Assembly (NCBI RefSeq): GCF_040939455.1
Contig: NC_134109.1
Span: forward strand, 33,683,501 to 33,747,500
Length of the DNA stretch: 64,000 nt
Direction: 5' to 3'
Source of the DNA: Microcebus murinus
Lineage: Eukaryota > Chordata > Mammalia > Primates > Cheirogaleidae
Below are positions 30,835 through 48,730 of the stretch, piece by piece. Position 1 is the first letter of the stretch. Each line of letters opens with the position of its first letter. Made by a program: the position numbers and the translations under genes. The notes beneath the pieces were generated by a model that saw only the letters and a list, made by a program, of their open reading frames with translations, did not search any database and was not told where the DNA came from.

Positions 30835-32175
30835 AAAAAAAAAGCAGAAAAATATGAAAATATGCCACAGACTGAGAGAATATTTGCAAAAGATACATCT
30901 GATAAGGGACTTTGTATATCTGTAATATACAACAAATTCTTAAAACTCAATAATAACAAAATGAACAATCCAATTTAAAATATGGGCAAAAGACCTGAAC
31001 AGACATCTCACAAAGAAGATATACAGATGGCAAATAAGCAAATGAAAAGATGTTCAAGGCCAGCAGTGTAGCTCATGTCTGTAATCCTAGTAGTCTGGGA
31101 GGCCAAGCAGGAGGATTATTTGAGCTCAGGAGTTCAAGGCCAGCCTGAGCAAGAGTGACACCCTGTCTCTACAAAAAACAGAAAAATTAGCTGAGTGTGG
31201 TAGTGTATGCCATAGTCCTGGCTACTCGCGAAGCTGAGGCAGGAGAATCGTTTGAGCCTAGGAGTTTGAGGTTGCAGTGAGCTATGATGATGCCACTGTA
31301 CTCTAGCTGGGGCGACAGAGCAAGACTCTTTGTCTCAAAAAAAAAAAAGATGTTCAACATGATAGATCATTAGGGAATTGCAAATTTAAACAACAAGATA
31401 CCACTACATACCTGTTAGAATGGCCAAAATCTAAAACACTGACAACACCAAATGCTGACAAGGATGTAGAGCATCAGGAACTCTTATTTATTGCTGGTGG
31501 CAATGCAGAATGGTATTGCCACTTTGGAAGACAGGCAGTTTCATACTCTTACCATGTGAACCAGCATTTACCCAAATGAAGTGAAAGCTTATATCCACAT
31601 AAAAACTTGCACCACGGATGTTTGGAGCACTTTGTTCCTAATTGTAGTACATATACACAATGAAATATTATTCAGCAGTAAAAAGAAATGAGTTATCAAA
31701 CTGTGAAAAGACATGGAATGCATATTACTAAGTGAAAGAAGTTAATGCGAAAACGCTACATACTGAATGATTCTAACTATTAATATAGGACATTCTGAAA
31801 AAGGCAACACTATGGAGACAATAAAATGAGCAGTGGTTGGCAGGAGTTAGGAGGGAAAGAGAGATGAATAAGAAGAACACAGAGGATTTTTAGGGCAGTG
31901 AAACTATTCTGTATGATACTACAATGGTAGATAAATGTCATTATCCATTTGTCAAAATAGGACATACACTACTGAGAGGTGAATCCTAATGTAAATGATG
32001 GACTTTGGGTGATGTTGTAACTCAGGTTCATCGTCTGTAACACATGTACTACTCAGTACAGGATGTTGGTAGCAGGGGAGGTTGTGTGTGTGGAGGGGAC
32101 AGGGGCATGTGGGATCTCTCTGTTCTTTCTGCTCAATTTTGCTGAGAACCTAAAAGTGCTCTAAATATAAAATGG
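30835..32175 (+). mobile_element. old L1 (L1M) 3' fragment in GPHN intron, split by an Alu
   Basis: L1 phrases: AAGACCTGAACAGACATCTC, GGTGGCAATGCAGAATGGTA, CAATGAAATATTATTCAGCA, AATCCTAATGTAAATGATGG. Plus orientation, antisense to GPHN. Inactive. Confidence 0.85.
31058..31344 (+). mobile_element. Alu, older, inside L1M
   Basis: A diverged dimer between 13-bp TSDs aaaagatgttcaa (31045-31057, 31345-31357). Confidence 0.9.
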
Positions 32176-32579
32176 TCTCCAGAAGGTTTGATGGCAGTGA
32201 TGAGGAGCTGAATGCTCCAGAAGATTCAGAGGAACAGGTTAGAACTAAGAGTTCATAGTATAGTGAAGAAAGAGCCTGTGAGAAAACAGATGACCAAAGT
32301 GGATTCTATTTTGAGTGGAGGCCCAGGATGACACATTTGAGCCCCTGGATGGTACTAGAGGCCTGGCCTCTGTTACAGGCTACTTGGAGCTTCCAAAGAG
32401 TGCTCAAAAGAGCTTTATTACACTAACTTTGAAAAGTACTATGAAAGTTATAAGGCACTGTTTTCATTAGTATATAAGAGAAAGCCTTGAGCATACTTAG
32501 CCCTGTTAAATCATCTGTCTAAAACTTATTACATAACTTAAAAATCCTTATACAAGTTGGCATGGGTCAGTTATACCTC

Positions 32580-32830
32580 CTTGTCATAGATAGAAGTTCC
32601 TCCTGGTTTCCAGCTGATCCTGGTTGGAGGAGGAGATGGTGGAGGCCTGGTGTTTCCTTCCATTTCATGTGGCTATGCTGAGTTTGTGCTCACCGGGATT
32701 TCTGATACACTTTGCTGCTCTCCCTCAGTTATTTTCTTTAAAATGTAGTTGTTTATTTGCTGTTCTGGCTTCTTTGTGAGGGAGAGGAGCACAAGGGGGT
32801 TCTAGTTGGCCATCTTCTAGAACATGCTTT
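32580..32830 (-). mobile_element. probable L1 5' end fragment
   Basis: Read on the minus strand it begins GAAGATGGCCAACTAGAACC and continues TGTGCTCCTCTCCCTCAC, resembling primate L1 5' UTR starts. No ORF is attached. Confidence 0.4.
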
Positions 32831-34234
32831 TCCCTTCTCCATCTCTTAATCACTGCCTGAGTTGTTAATACTAATGGGAGTTACTTCAGGTAAGTTATTA
32901 GAGAAAAGTGTTGAGAACAAGAGCAGTACAAGGTGTTTTGATGGGATATTAAGGAAACACATGATAGGATGTCCTTATGTGGAAACCTTAGGTCAATAAT
33001 TCTATTTGATGAATTACTAGGATTGTATTTCTGATTGTGTACTGAAAATCAAAAGCATTTCAACTTCAACCATAAGCAACTAAGGAAATAAGGGACATGT
33101 CTATTCTAAACTGATGCTCTTCTGAATGCTCTGATATAAAAGGATGACATTTTCTGTGCTGACCTTATGATTTAAAATTTTTTTGTGTGTGTTTACTGGC
33201 ATATTATAAAGAATATTACAGAGGATACAGATGAAGAAGCCAGGTGTGGGAGAAGGGGAGTGGAGCTTCCATGCTTGGGCATACCATGCTCCAGGAACCT
33301 CCACATGTTAAGCTATCTGGAAGCTCTCTGAACCTATTCCTCTTGGGTTTTTATGGATAGCCATTGATGAAATCTGATTAGCCTTCAGGGTATGGGGCGG
33401 GACTCTCACTGGAATGAGTGTCTTATGACCCACAATCGGAAAGGTTGGGAAGATTAGAGTTCTGCCTTGAGGCAGGTGAAGATATGCTGACATTTTAAAA
33501 ATAATGCAGCATTGCCCTACCCACAGAATGGTGACATCAGAGTCCAGCAGTGTGATTAACCAACATCAGCATTTAACATCTACCCCACTGCTCCAAAGTG
33601 GCAAGCACTGGTAAAGGCAATGGCAGTGGCATCTATTTGGGAGAACAGTAATAAGTGCACTGTGTAAGCCACATCTTGAATGGTTAGGAAGCAGAGATAG
33701 AGAGAAGATTTGCTATGTTTCAAGGAAGTGAATAGGCTTATGCTTCTAAAGTGGCAGTTATGTCAGCGATTTGGGGAGCTAAAAACAAGAGATTAAATAG
33801 CCACGAATACTGATGACTCATACTGGCAGTCCCAGTGACACTGCTGTAGGAGGAAGGCATTTGCCTGATTTTTGGATCAGTTCTCAATATCTAGAACTGA
33901 CAAGAAATGGACAGAGGACCATGAACAACATATCACCCATCAAGTTGATTATAGAGCACCATCGCATCACTGTTGTCAGGATGGATAGCAGCCACAATGT
34001 CAGTTTTAAAGAATAGATGGTAGATGTTCAAATGAGAAGTAAATGAAAGGATTAGTAAGAGCTTTGCAAAGTTCAAAAGAAGCCTCTTTCTCTTTGTCGT
34101 ACAGCAATGTGAATTTATTTCTTTAATTTAGCAAATAACAAAAATAATGAGTAAATTCAATATTACTGGTTTGACTATCTACATCTAAGCTTTATGACTT
34201 TGAATTTGTTTAAAAAATTATTTGTTCATTTATT
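32831..34234. other. GPHN intron, unassigned
   Basis: Several short ORFs (33101-33493, 33813-34016) lack family resemblance. No repeat was named. Confidence 0.35.
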
Positions 34235-34671
<437 letters not shown>

Positions 34672-35197
34672 CCAAGTGACGTTTAATGAAGTATAATTTC
34701 TCAGCCTTAATAATCCTTTTCCAAACAATATGGTTACCCTTTACTACTGAATCACCAGGGTCTCTTTCTAGTCCTTTGATTGTCTTTTACTAAATTATTT
34801 AAAATTTATCAATGGGGTCACAGAAAAAGTAAATAGGTTAATTGCTGTCCTTCATGAGTTTGCATTGTGAAAAGAGAATTCTTGTCCCTTGTTCCATATA
34901 GGTCTAGTGTTAGGGTGGTGCTAGCTTCATTCTGTTGACTATTTTGTCCTTAAATATCCATTCAAATTTTTACCTTGCTCTCTGGACTCCTACATGGACT
35001 TCTACCTGGAAAAAATGATTCACCTAGACGTCACACAGGAGGTGAATAAAAGGGACCCTTTCTTCACCATTTCTATCACAAAGGGGAGAATATAAACACA
35101 TTTTCCATCAAAACTAATATGAAATTCTAGATGTTTGTTTTGGACAGTTAGAAAATCATATCCTTTAATTGTTATCAGGTTTTAATTTGGGTTTCTA

Positions 35198-35326
<129 letters not shown>

Positions 35327-35839
35327 TCAACCAAGCAGTTATTTATAGTAAACCACATAGAAATTTGCCAAACAATCACATCTGTCTGTATCTTCAGGTA
35401 TCACAGATCATGATGGAAGTGACCAACCACTAGTCTTCCTCTTCTGAATAACCTTGAATCCAACAGGATGCCAGAATAGAGGGATAGTCACCCAAATGCC
35501 ACAGAGGGTGAAACATTCCGGTTTTCTAGTGAAACACAGAGACTTCTCATGCCCAGAAGCTGCTTAACACCATTTATTTCTGCTTTCTTGAGAGCCATGC
35601 ATTGAAAGTCATTACTAATCTTGATAAGTTTTTAAGCAATTTAGAAGTTTTATATATCTATTAATACTTGCTATTTTTTTCTACCATTTAAAAATTACTA
35701 CAGTAATACAAGCTTTATACCAAAAAATTAGAAACTACGGATAAGCTTAAAGAAATCTATCCATAATCTTCTCTACTCAGATATTTCTTTAAAATTAAAA
35801 AAATAAAACCAAATGATTTAAGATGTGTCTTAAGGAATT

Positions 35840-35891
35840 GAAGATGAATACTGTTATGGACTGATGAAGATGAATACTGTTATAGACTGTG
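35840..35891. repeat. 26-bp tandem duplication across the LTR 5' junction
   Basis: Two adjacent 26-base units (35840-35865 and 35866-35891) differ by one base and each spans the flank plus the first LTR bases. Confidence 0.9.
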
Positions 35892-36279
35892 TCCCCCCTC
35901 CCCTGCCCCATTCAGCTGGTAAAGCCCTAACCCAAATGTGACTGAATTGGAGATAGGGCTTTTAAGGAGGTAATTAAGGTAAATGAGGTAATAATAGTGG
36001 GGACCTAATCCCATAGGACTGGTGCCCCTATAAAAGAGGAAGAGGCACTTGGAGTGTGTGCACGCAGAGGAAAGACCACGTGAGGACACAGTGGAAAGTC
36101 ATACAAGAAAGGCCTGTCAGAAGAAGGCCTTTGTAAGCCACGAAGAAAGTCCTCATCAGAAACCAACTGTGCTGGCACCTTGATTTTGGACTTCCAGCCT
36201 CCAGAAAGTCTGAATTTCTGTTGTGTAAGCCACCCAATCTGTGGTACTCTGTTTATGGCAGCCTGAGCAGACTAACACA
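35878..36279 (+). mobile_element. solo LTR, MaLR-like (ERVL-MaLR)
   Basis: A 402-bp element starting TGTTATAGACTGTGTCCCCC and ending GCAGACTAACACA. Its phrases include CCTATAAAAGAGGAAGAGG, GTGAGGACACAGTGG and TTGGACTTCCAGCCTCCAG, typical of MaLR LTRs. The 5-bp TSD aatac flanks it (35873-35877, 36280-36284). No internal retroviral sequence is present. Confidence 0.82.
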
Positions 36280-36748
36280 AATACCAAATTCTTTTAAAGT
36301 TATAAAATGAACTTGAAGAATTCAACTGTACCTCTCCAAGAATAAATCTAGGTGTGTTACATGCTTCAAAGAGAGAAAGGGTGGGCTGTGAAAAACACAC
36401 TTGATTTTTTGTGTGTGGCATTATTAAACCAACCAAGCTGTGTGACCTTAGCAACCCTTTTTGAGTCTAACTTTACTCATCCACAAAATGAAAAATTTAG
36501 ATTACATGATTCTCAAGATCCTTTCTCAAAATTAGAATTTTAAAACCAGAAGGGATCTTAGTTGTATACAAACTCACAGTTGTATGTATGTATGCATATA
36601 ATGGGGGTTGGAAATGGCTTTTAGCCTTTTAAGTTCCCTTGGCATGGCTAAGTGCTGCTTGCTGCATCATCTAAGTAAAAGGCACAGTCAGTTTAGCCTA
36701 TTAGCTAAAACCATACCTTCAATTCTCTTCACCCACAAAAGTTGTTAA

Positions 36749-37042
<294 letters not shown>

Positions 37043-37385
37043 AGAAGGAATTTTTTTTAAGTTGCAAAAAGACATGAGTGATACAAATAATTTCAATAGA
37101 AAATAAGTTGTCCAACAGAAAAACAAAATATTAAGAATCAATTACTTTCCTTTGCCCTCTAGCCTCAAAATACAAGCAGACAGAAATTTTTCTGGAACAG
37201 TGAAAAACAAACAAGAAAACCTACTCATTTTTCACCAATGATTATAAAATTCCTATAATACCACTGTCCTATGAAATTACTGCATAAAAAATGAGTTACT
37301 TTATATAGGAAAAAAGAATGGAAGGATTGATACCAAAAAGTTGTAAACAGTGGTCATTTCTGAGTGGCTGGAGGATTATGGATAA

Positions 37386-37687
37386 TTTTTTTTTTTTTTT
37401 TTTTTTATACAGAGTCTTGCTCTATTGCCTGGGCTAGAGTACAGTGGCATGATCATAGCTCACTGCAATCTCAAACTCCTGGGCTCAAGCAATGCTCCTA
37501 GCTTAGCCTCCCTAGTACCTAGGACTACAGGTGTGTACCAGGATGCCTGGCTACTTTTTACATTTTTTGTAGAGACAGGGTCTCACTGTTTTGCCCAGGC
37601 TGGGCATGAACTCCTGGCCTCAAGCAATCCTCTGCCTCAGACTCCCAAAGTGTTAGGATCATAGGCATGAGCCACCATGCCTGGCTG
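37386..37687 (-). mobile_element. Alu, older dimer
   Basis: Poly(T), ACAGAGTCTTGCTCTATTGC to GAGCCACCATGCCTGGC. Confidence 0.87.
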
Positions 37688-37766
37688 ATAACGTTTTAAA
37701 ATCTTTTATCTATATTTTCTAATGTTTTTTATAGCAAACATTAGAACTATAATGTCACTATAATAA

Positions 37767-37940
37767 TTTTTAAAAGTTAAAAAAATTGCAAGTAAGTACA
37801 CACAATTTTCAAACTGATTTAAAACGTGTCAAGATTAGTGATGGCTTTAAATGCATGACCTTCAGGAAAACAGAAATACACTTTTGAAATTGAAAACCAC
37901 TTGGTTCTACAATCTGAACATGTGAGTTGTTGCTGCCCTC
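37767..37940. repeat. first copy of a diverged local duplicate
   Basis: Alignable by eye to 38565-38745. Shared phrases include TTTAAAAGTTAAAAAAA, GATTTAAAACGTGTCAAGAT (TTTAAAATTTATCAAGAT in the partner), AATGCATGACC and CAATCTGAACATGTGAGTT. Neither copy matches a repeat I know. Confidence 0.6.
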
Positions 37941-38020
37941 TTTTGGTTCATTCAGGCTGAGCAGAGAAAGTTTCCAATTGGAGTAGCAATTTGAAAATAA
38001 GTTTTAATTATTTTAATAAA

Positions 38021-38051
38021 TAAACTAATAAACTAATAGTTTATTAGTTTA
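38021..38051. repeat. 14-bp perfect AT-rich palindrome, 3-bp spacer
   Basis: TAAACTAATAAACT, AAT, then its exact reverse complement. It lies between the two copies of the local duplicate. Confidence 0.9.
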
Positions 38052-38564
38052 ATAAGTTCTGTGGCAGATCAACAACTCTTCATTAGTGAAATCAGCTCCC
38101 ACAATTATACTCTTTGTTATAGTGTCACTGATGATCTGTGGGTTAAGTCATATCTTCTGTAGACAAAATGAAGAGGCTCTTTTAAGCAAAATGAAAGTAG
38201 GAAGCAGAGCACATTTCTTTACATACTGGTTTTCAGAGTATCCAAGAAAATATTAAAGGCCCTAAGGAGTTTCATGCTAATACATTCCTAGGACTATTTT
38301 ATTAATGTTTCTTCTCTCTTAACATTTCCCACATTATAGAAACCTAATCTCTTTTATGCTTATAGATAGGAGCTTAAAATGTTTTTAATTTAAAATTTTT
38401 ATTCCTGCCTCTCTTTCTTTATATTTACATTTGACATTTACTTAATACAAAAAGCAAAGAAATATCCCAAAGCCACGAGATGTGTAAATTGACAGGAATA
38501 AGTAGGTTATTTTCTTAAGGAATCTGTGCCAAAAAATAGAGAATTAGACAGAATTATCAGAGGA

Positions 38565-38745
38565 TAGTTTTAAAAGTTAAAAAAAGTAGATATTCAAAAC
38601 TTCTAAACTGCTTTAAAATTTATCAAGATTCATAATGAATTTAAATACATGACCCCAAATTAACAAAAAACTAAATTTGAAAATCTTTGAAACTGAACCA
38701 TGTTGCTTTTTCTATAATCTGAGAATGTGAGTTTCTGCTCACATG
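38565..38745. repeat. second copy of a diverged local duplicate
   Basis: Same orientation as 37767-37940, about 800 bp away. The flanks are not obviously homologous. Confidence 0.6.
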
Positions 38746-38994
38746 GGAGCAAGGGGGGAGTGGTGGTGTTGACTGATGGTGGGTGGGACTCGGCTGCCAA
38801 CCCCAGCCCAAATGTGGCAAGAACCAGAGGCAGCTTTGTATTTTTTCACCTAGTATTTGCACGAGTGACTCAAGGCCCATTGGCCCCTTGAGCATAATAC
38901 TTTAGTTGTGAGGGGTGTTTAGACTGCTAACTTTGACCAATTTCCTATAAGGAAAAGGCAGATGTCCCCCGCAAAATCTAGTGACACCTAACAT

Positions 38995-39150
38995 TTGATT
39001 ATCATCTTAGAGTTTGAAATGTGCTTTGAAATATACTATCTAATTTGACTTTTGCACCAATCCTATGATGTAATTATTAGTTCCATTTTATAGTTAAGGA
39101 AACAGTCTCAGTAAAGCTGAGTTAAGCCCAGGTCTTTCAGATTCCAAGAT
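38995..39150 (+). repeat. MIR
   Basis: MIR progression: TTTGACTTTTGCACCAATCC, TTTTATAGTTAAGGAAAC, then GAGTTAAGCCCAGGTC. Confidence 0.7.
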
Positions 39151-39227
39151 AGAGGATCAATCATGTGAGAAGTATAAAAAAATTTTGGTCATTTTTCCAG
39201 AAAAGAAACAACTTCAATTATTCTTAC

Positions 39228-39292
39228 CTGGTAGTGCAAAGATGATTTTTCTTACACCATCAATATCCAAAGTTGCAAATGTTGTTGGCAGA
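39228..39292 (-). CDS. GPHN: GPHN coding exon, residues 605-625 with split Gly at both ends
   Basis: The exon is a short 65 nt and encodes [20 protein letters not shown] plus P. One base of the preceding Gly codon and one base of the following Gly626 codon lie at its ends. The segment leads into the conserved LPGNPVS loop of MoeA proteins. The acceptor is ccctctag|T and the donor is CCAG|gtaaga. Confidence 0.96.
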
Positions 39293-44348
<5,056 letters not shown>

Positions 44349-44364
44349 AACCTGCCTAAATTTT

Positions 44365-44406
44365 TTTTTTTTTTTTTTTTTTTCCTCAGCCATTTTCCAT
44401 CAGTAA
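44365..44406 (-). mobile_element. ultra-short poly(A) insertion with TSD (23-nt body)
   Basis: A 16-bp perfect direct repeat aacctgcctaaatttt (44349-44364, 44407-44422) encloses 19 T and 23 non-T bases. Read on the minus strand the body ends ATGGCTGAGG before poly(A). The structure is that of an L1-mobilised, extremely 5'-truncated insertion. Confidence 0.75.
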
Positions 44407-44454
44407 AACCTGCCTAAATTTTAAATATTCTACAAGCTGTGATACACTTTATTT

Positions 44455-44816
44455 ATTTATTTATTTATTATTTTTTTTGAGACACAGTCTCACTCTGTTG
44501 CCCAGGCTAGAGTGCCATGGCGTCAGCTCAGCTTAGCTCATGGCAACCTCAAACTCCTGGGCTCAAGTAATCCTACTGCCTCAGCCTCCCTAGTGGCTGG
44601 GACTACAGGTATGCGCCACCATGCCTGGCTAACTTTTTCTATGTATATTTTTAGACCAGATATTAGTTCAGCTAATTTCTTTCTTTCTTTCTTTTTTTTA
44701 GTAGAGATGGGGTCTTGCTCTTGCTCAGGCTGGTCTTGAACTCCTGAGCTCACCATCCACCCGCCTTGGCCTCCCAGAGTGCTAGGATTACAGGGGTGAG
44801 CCGTCACGCTTGGCCA
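44455..44816 (-). mobile_element. Alu with (TTTA)n tail and TSD
   Basis: The tail has become TTTATTTATTTATT. The TSD atacactttattt lies at 44442-44454 and 44817-44829. The middle contains a (TTTC)n expansion near 44680. Confidence 0.92.
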
Positions 44817-45001
44817 ATACACTTTATTTTTAAAACGTGTTTCCTTCTATCTCCACAGCCTCCGCCAACATCATCTCACCTGGATTACTGAAATAGATTT
44901 CATTGCCAGTAGTTCCACCCTCCTCCAACTCATTCCTCCCATAGTATAAGAGAGTTTGAGAAATCTGATCAAGTCACTCTATAAAACTTTACTGATTTCC
45001 T

Positions 45002-45352
<351 letters not shown>

Positions 45353-45381
45353 CTGATTTCCTGGTTTTTAAAAAGTAGTCT

Positions 45382-45438
45382 TTCCAGGATTGAGTTTTAG
45401 GAAAAAAAAATAAAATAAAAAAAAAAAAATAAAAAAAA
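45382..45438 (+). mobile_element. ultra-short poly(A) insertion with TSD (20-nt body)
   Basis: A 13-bp perfect direct repeat taaaaagtagtct (45369-45381, 45439-45451) encloses a 20-base body ending GAGTTTTAGG and an A-rich tail with periodic T. Inserted into the L2 fossil 29 bases from the Alu end. Confidence 0.75.
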
Positions 45439-45749
45439 TAAAAAGTAGTCTCATATTTTAAATATCATATCTAAGATTCCTATATTTTCTAGCATACTTT
45501 TACCAATCATTGCTCTCATCCATCAACACTCTTCCCATGCAGCCACATTACTCTTTATCTCTCAGTCTACATTCTAGCAAGACTATATTGCTTTTAGTTT
45601 TTTAAGCTGTCTTATCCCCAATCTTTGCAAATGTTCTTCCTTCTGCCTTGAATACTCACTTTTTCTACACTTCTCTCCACCTGATCCTTATCTCACTCTC
45701 AGTCATCTTCTTAGTTTCCTCTAAATTCCCAAGACTGGATGACAGACTG

Positions 45750-48000
45750 ATTATTAATAATTTTATTTTTATTTTAAAGCTATATTATTAGATGTAATAA
45801 ATTTAGAATTGTTATATATTCCTGATGAATTGAACCATTTAACATGATAAAATGTTCCTCTTAATAACTGGTAATACTTTTAACCTTAATTTTCTGTGAT
45901 ATTAATATAGCTGTGTTTTGTTACAACTTTTTTCTAATCTTTTACTTTCAATATTCTGTGTCCTTATATTTAAGGTGTATCTCTTATAAGCAGGATATGA
46001 TTGGCTGTTTTAAAAAATAAATCCAGAATGACAATATTTAATTGGAGGATTCATTCTATTTACATTTAGTATGATTACTGCTATATTTGGGCTTCAAACT
46101 ATCACTGTACTATATGTTATGTATTTGTCATTTTTGGTTTTGTTTCTTTTTTTCTTCTTCTATATGCCTTCTTTAGGAGTCATCAAATATTTTTTATTTA
46201 ATTTTCTTTCCCTTCTATTTGCTTGTTAGTTACACATTTTTATATTATTATATATTGTTATTTAGGTGGTTATTTTAGAGATTACAATATGTATCCTTGA
46301 CTTATTACAGTATCATAATTTGGTATTTTTATCACTTCCCATATAATATAAGAACTTTAAAACATGTTAACTCAGTTTATTCCTCTATACTTTTTATGCT
46401 ATTGTGTGCTATATATTTTACATACATTTTAACTATAAATGTATGTGCATGTATATATGTTTATATTTTAACTATTATATCTATTTTCTATATATACTAC
46501 ATAGCCAGTATATACTATATTTATGTTTAATATATAGTATTTATATGTACTTAAATTTCACAAGATATTATTTTATATAATCAACACTCACTTATATTCA
46601 CTGACATATTAACACTTTCTTTGCTCTTTAATCCTTTCTACATTTCCACATTTTCATAACCTTGCCTGAAAATCTGCCTTTAGGGTAGGTTTGCACAGTT
46701 TTTGTTTGGCTAAAAATGTATTTATTTCCCCTTCATTTCTGAAGGAAATTTTTGATGGATATACAGTTCCATATTGGTACTAATTTTTCTCTGAGCTTTA
46801 CAAATGCCAGTCTATTGTTTCTGGGGTTCCATCATTTCCATTTGAATCATTTCTGTAAGTTTTATTGTTGGTCCTTTCAGGGTAATGTGTCCTTCTGTTA
46901 ACATTTTCTTTTTGTCTGTGGTTTTCAGTAATTTTGCTGATTAACTAGGTGTGGTTTCTTTATATTTATCTGGCTTGAGATTAGTGGAACTCCTTGAATC
47001 TCTGTCTTGATGTCTTTTATTGGTTTTGGAAAACTCTCTGCCAATATCTTAAATATTGCTTCTGTTCACTCTCTCCCTCTCCTTCTTAAACTTCAATTAT
47101 ATGTATGTTAGACCTTTCACAATATCCCATGTCTTTTACTCTTTTCCATATTTTCTATCCTTTTTCTAAAATTTTTGTTTGATTCTCATGAATGGATTCC
47201 AGTTTTCTAGTGAAATTTGCCACTGTGTCATTCCTTCTTCTTAAGCATATAACAGCTATTTAAAGTCCATGTGAGACAATATAGATATCAGAATTGTTTT
47301 TAGGTCTCTTTTTTCAATGTTTTCTTCTTTTAAATTTTAGTCATTTTTTTCTATCTCTGGCATATCTAGTAATTTTAAAATTGAAGCCCAAACATTGCTT
47401 ATGAAAAATTGAAGAAGCTCTGGATGATGATTTTTTTCTCCAGAAAGAATTTAATTTCTGTTGGCAGTTAGTTAAGGTAAACACAGATTATCTTGATCTA
47501 ATGAGGGATTGAGATAATTTGATGCTGGATTCCAGTCCCTGTGAAGGCTGGTTTATTTCTAGTTTGTCTTTATTCTAGAGCACAGCCTTTCAAAGGTTTA
47601 CGCTGAAAGCCTGAGATATTTGCCAGGCTCCTTTGTCCATGGCAGGCGCTGAACTCCTAAGATTGATAGAAATTCTGCTTATTTTATTACCTTCTTAGCT
47701 ACTCTTTTTTATCCTTGGCTTCTTAGCCTGTTGTACCATTTATACTTTTCTTCCTATCTCACTCCTGGCTTTGAAATTAGTAACTGCTTTGAGGGAAAAA
47801 TATGGTAAAGAATTCCAGTTTTACTTCTCTGTGGCTCACTTTCCTCTAGGTACCCTGACTCTTGGCTATCTTGGTTGTTTTCTTCAGACACCTGCTTTTT
47901 CTTGTCTTTAAAAAATTGTATATAGTTTTTATAGATGTTCTCAGTGGGAGGACTGGTCCAAATATGCTATTCCATCATAGCAGAAGCAGAAATCTCCACA
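45750..48000 (-). mobile_element. old L1 internal sequence
   Basis: Reverse-strand L1-like phrases, e.g. GGTGTATCTCTTATAAGCAG and ATTTATTTCCCCTTCATTTC with GTGGAACTCCTTGAATCTCT. Highly AT-rich and decayed. The exact subfamily is unknown. Confidence 0.55.
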
Positions 48001-48131
48001 CTTTTCTTCTGTGCTCTTATAGCACTATGTCCTTTTGACATCATGCACTTAAGTTATATTGCAATTGCCTGATAGCTGATATGTATCCCTGATTGGACTA
48101 TAAAGTTTGTGACAACAGGAACCCTGTCTTT

Positions 48132-48133
<2 letters not shown>

Positions 48134-48178
<45 letters not shown>
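48134..48178. repeat. poly(A) followed by (AT)n microsatellite
   Basis: A run of A followed by about a dozen AT units, with a GT interruption. Confidence 0.9.
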
Positions 48179-48179
<1 letters not shown>

Positions 48180-48229
48180 ATTAATCCCTAGTGAATAGCA
48201 CATGCCTTTCACACATTCACATTCATTTG

Positions 48230-48730
48230 TTAGTTCAACAAACATTTGTGTGTGAGTGCCTATTTTGTATCAGGAATTCCATATGTGCTAGGGATTTAAC
48301 GGTAAACAAGAAAGACACAGTCCCTGAAACAAAGATATACTGTTAAGTTTTATTGGGGGGCACAGGAAACAACTAAAAATAAGTAAACCAACAAATAAAA
48401 TAATTACAATTTGTGGTACATGCCATGAAGGAAATAAGCAGGTACTGGGATAGAGAATAATGTGGTGAGATGGAGAATAAGGAAAGGGCATTTTAGAAGA
48501 GGTAGCGATACATTAGCTAAGCCCTAAAGGATAAGAAGGATTCAGGCATGTGAAGCATGGAGGGAAGAGAATTTCAGCAAGAGGGAAGTACACAGAAAAG
48601 CATCTAAAGCAATAAAGAATGTGCCTAGAACAGAATAGGCAATAGGAATGAGTAGGAAAGAGGCATAAGCTGAGGTTGGAGAGAGAAGCAGAGGCCATAG
48701 TGCAGGCCCTTAAAGGTTATGATACAGAGT
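48230..48730. repeat. ancient interspersed repeat, same family as 21280-21930
   Basis: Shows AACGGTAAACAAGAAAGACA, GGTACATGCCATGAAGGAAA and GCAGGCCCTTAAAGGTTATG. Name not assigned. Confidence 0.45.
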
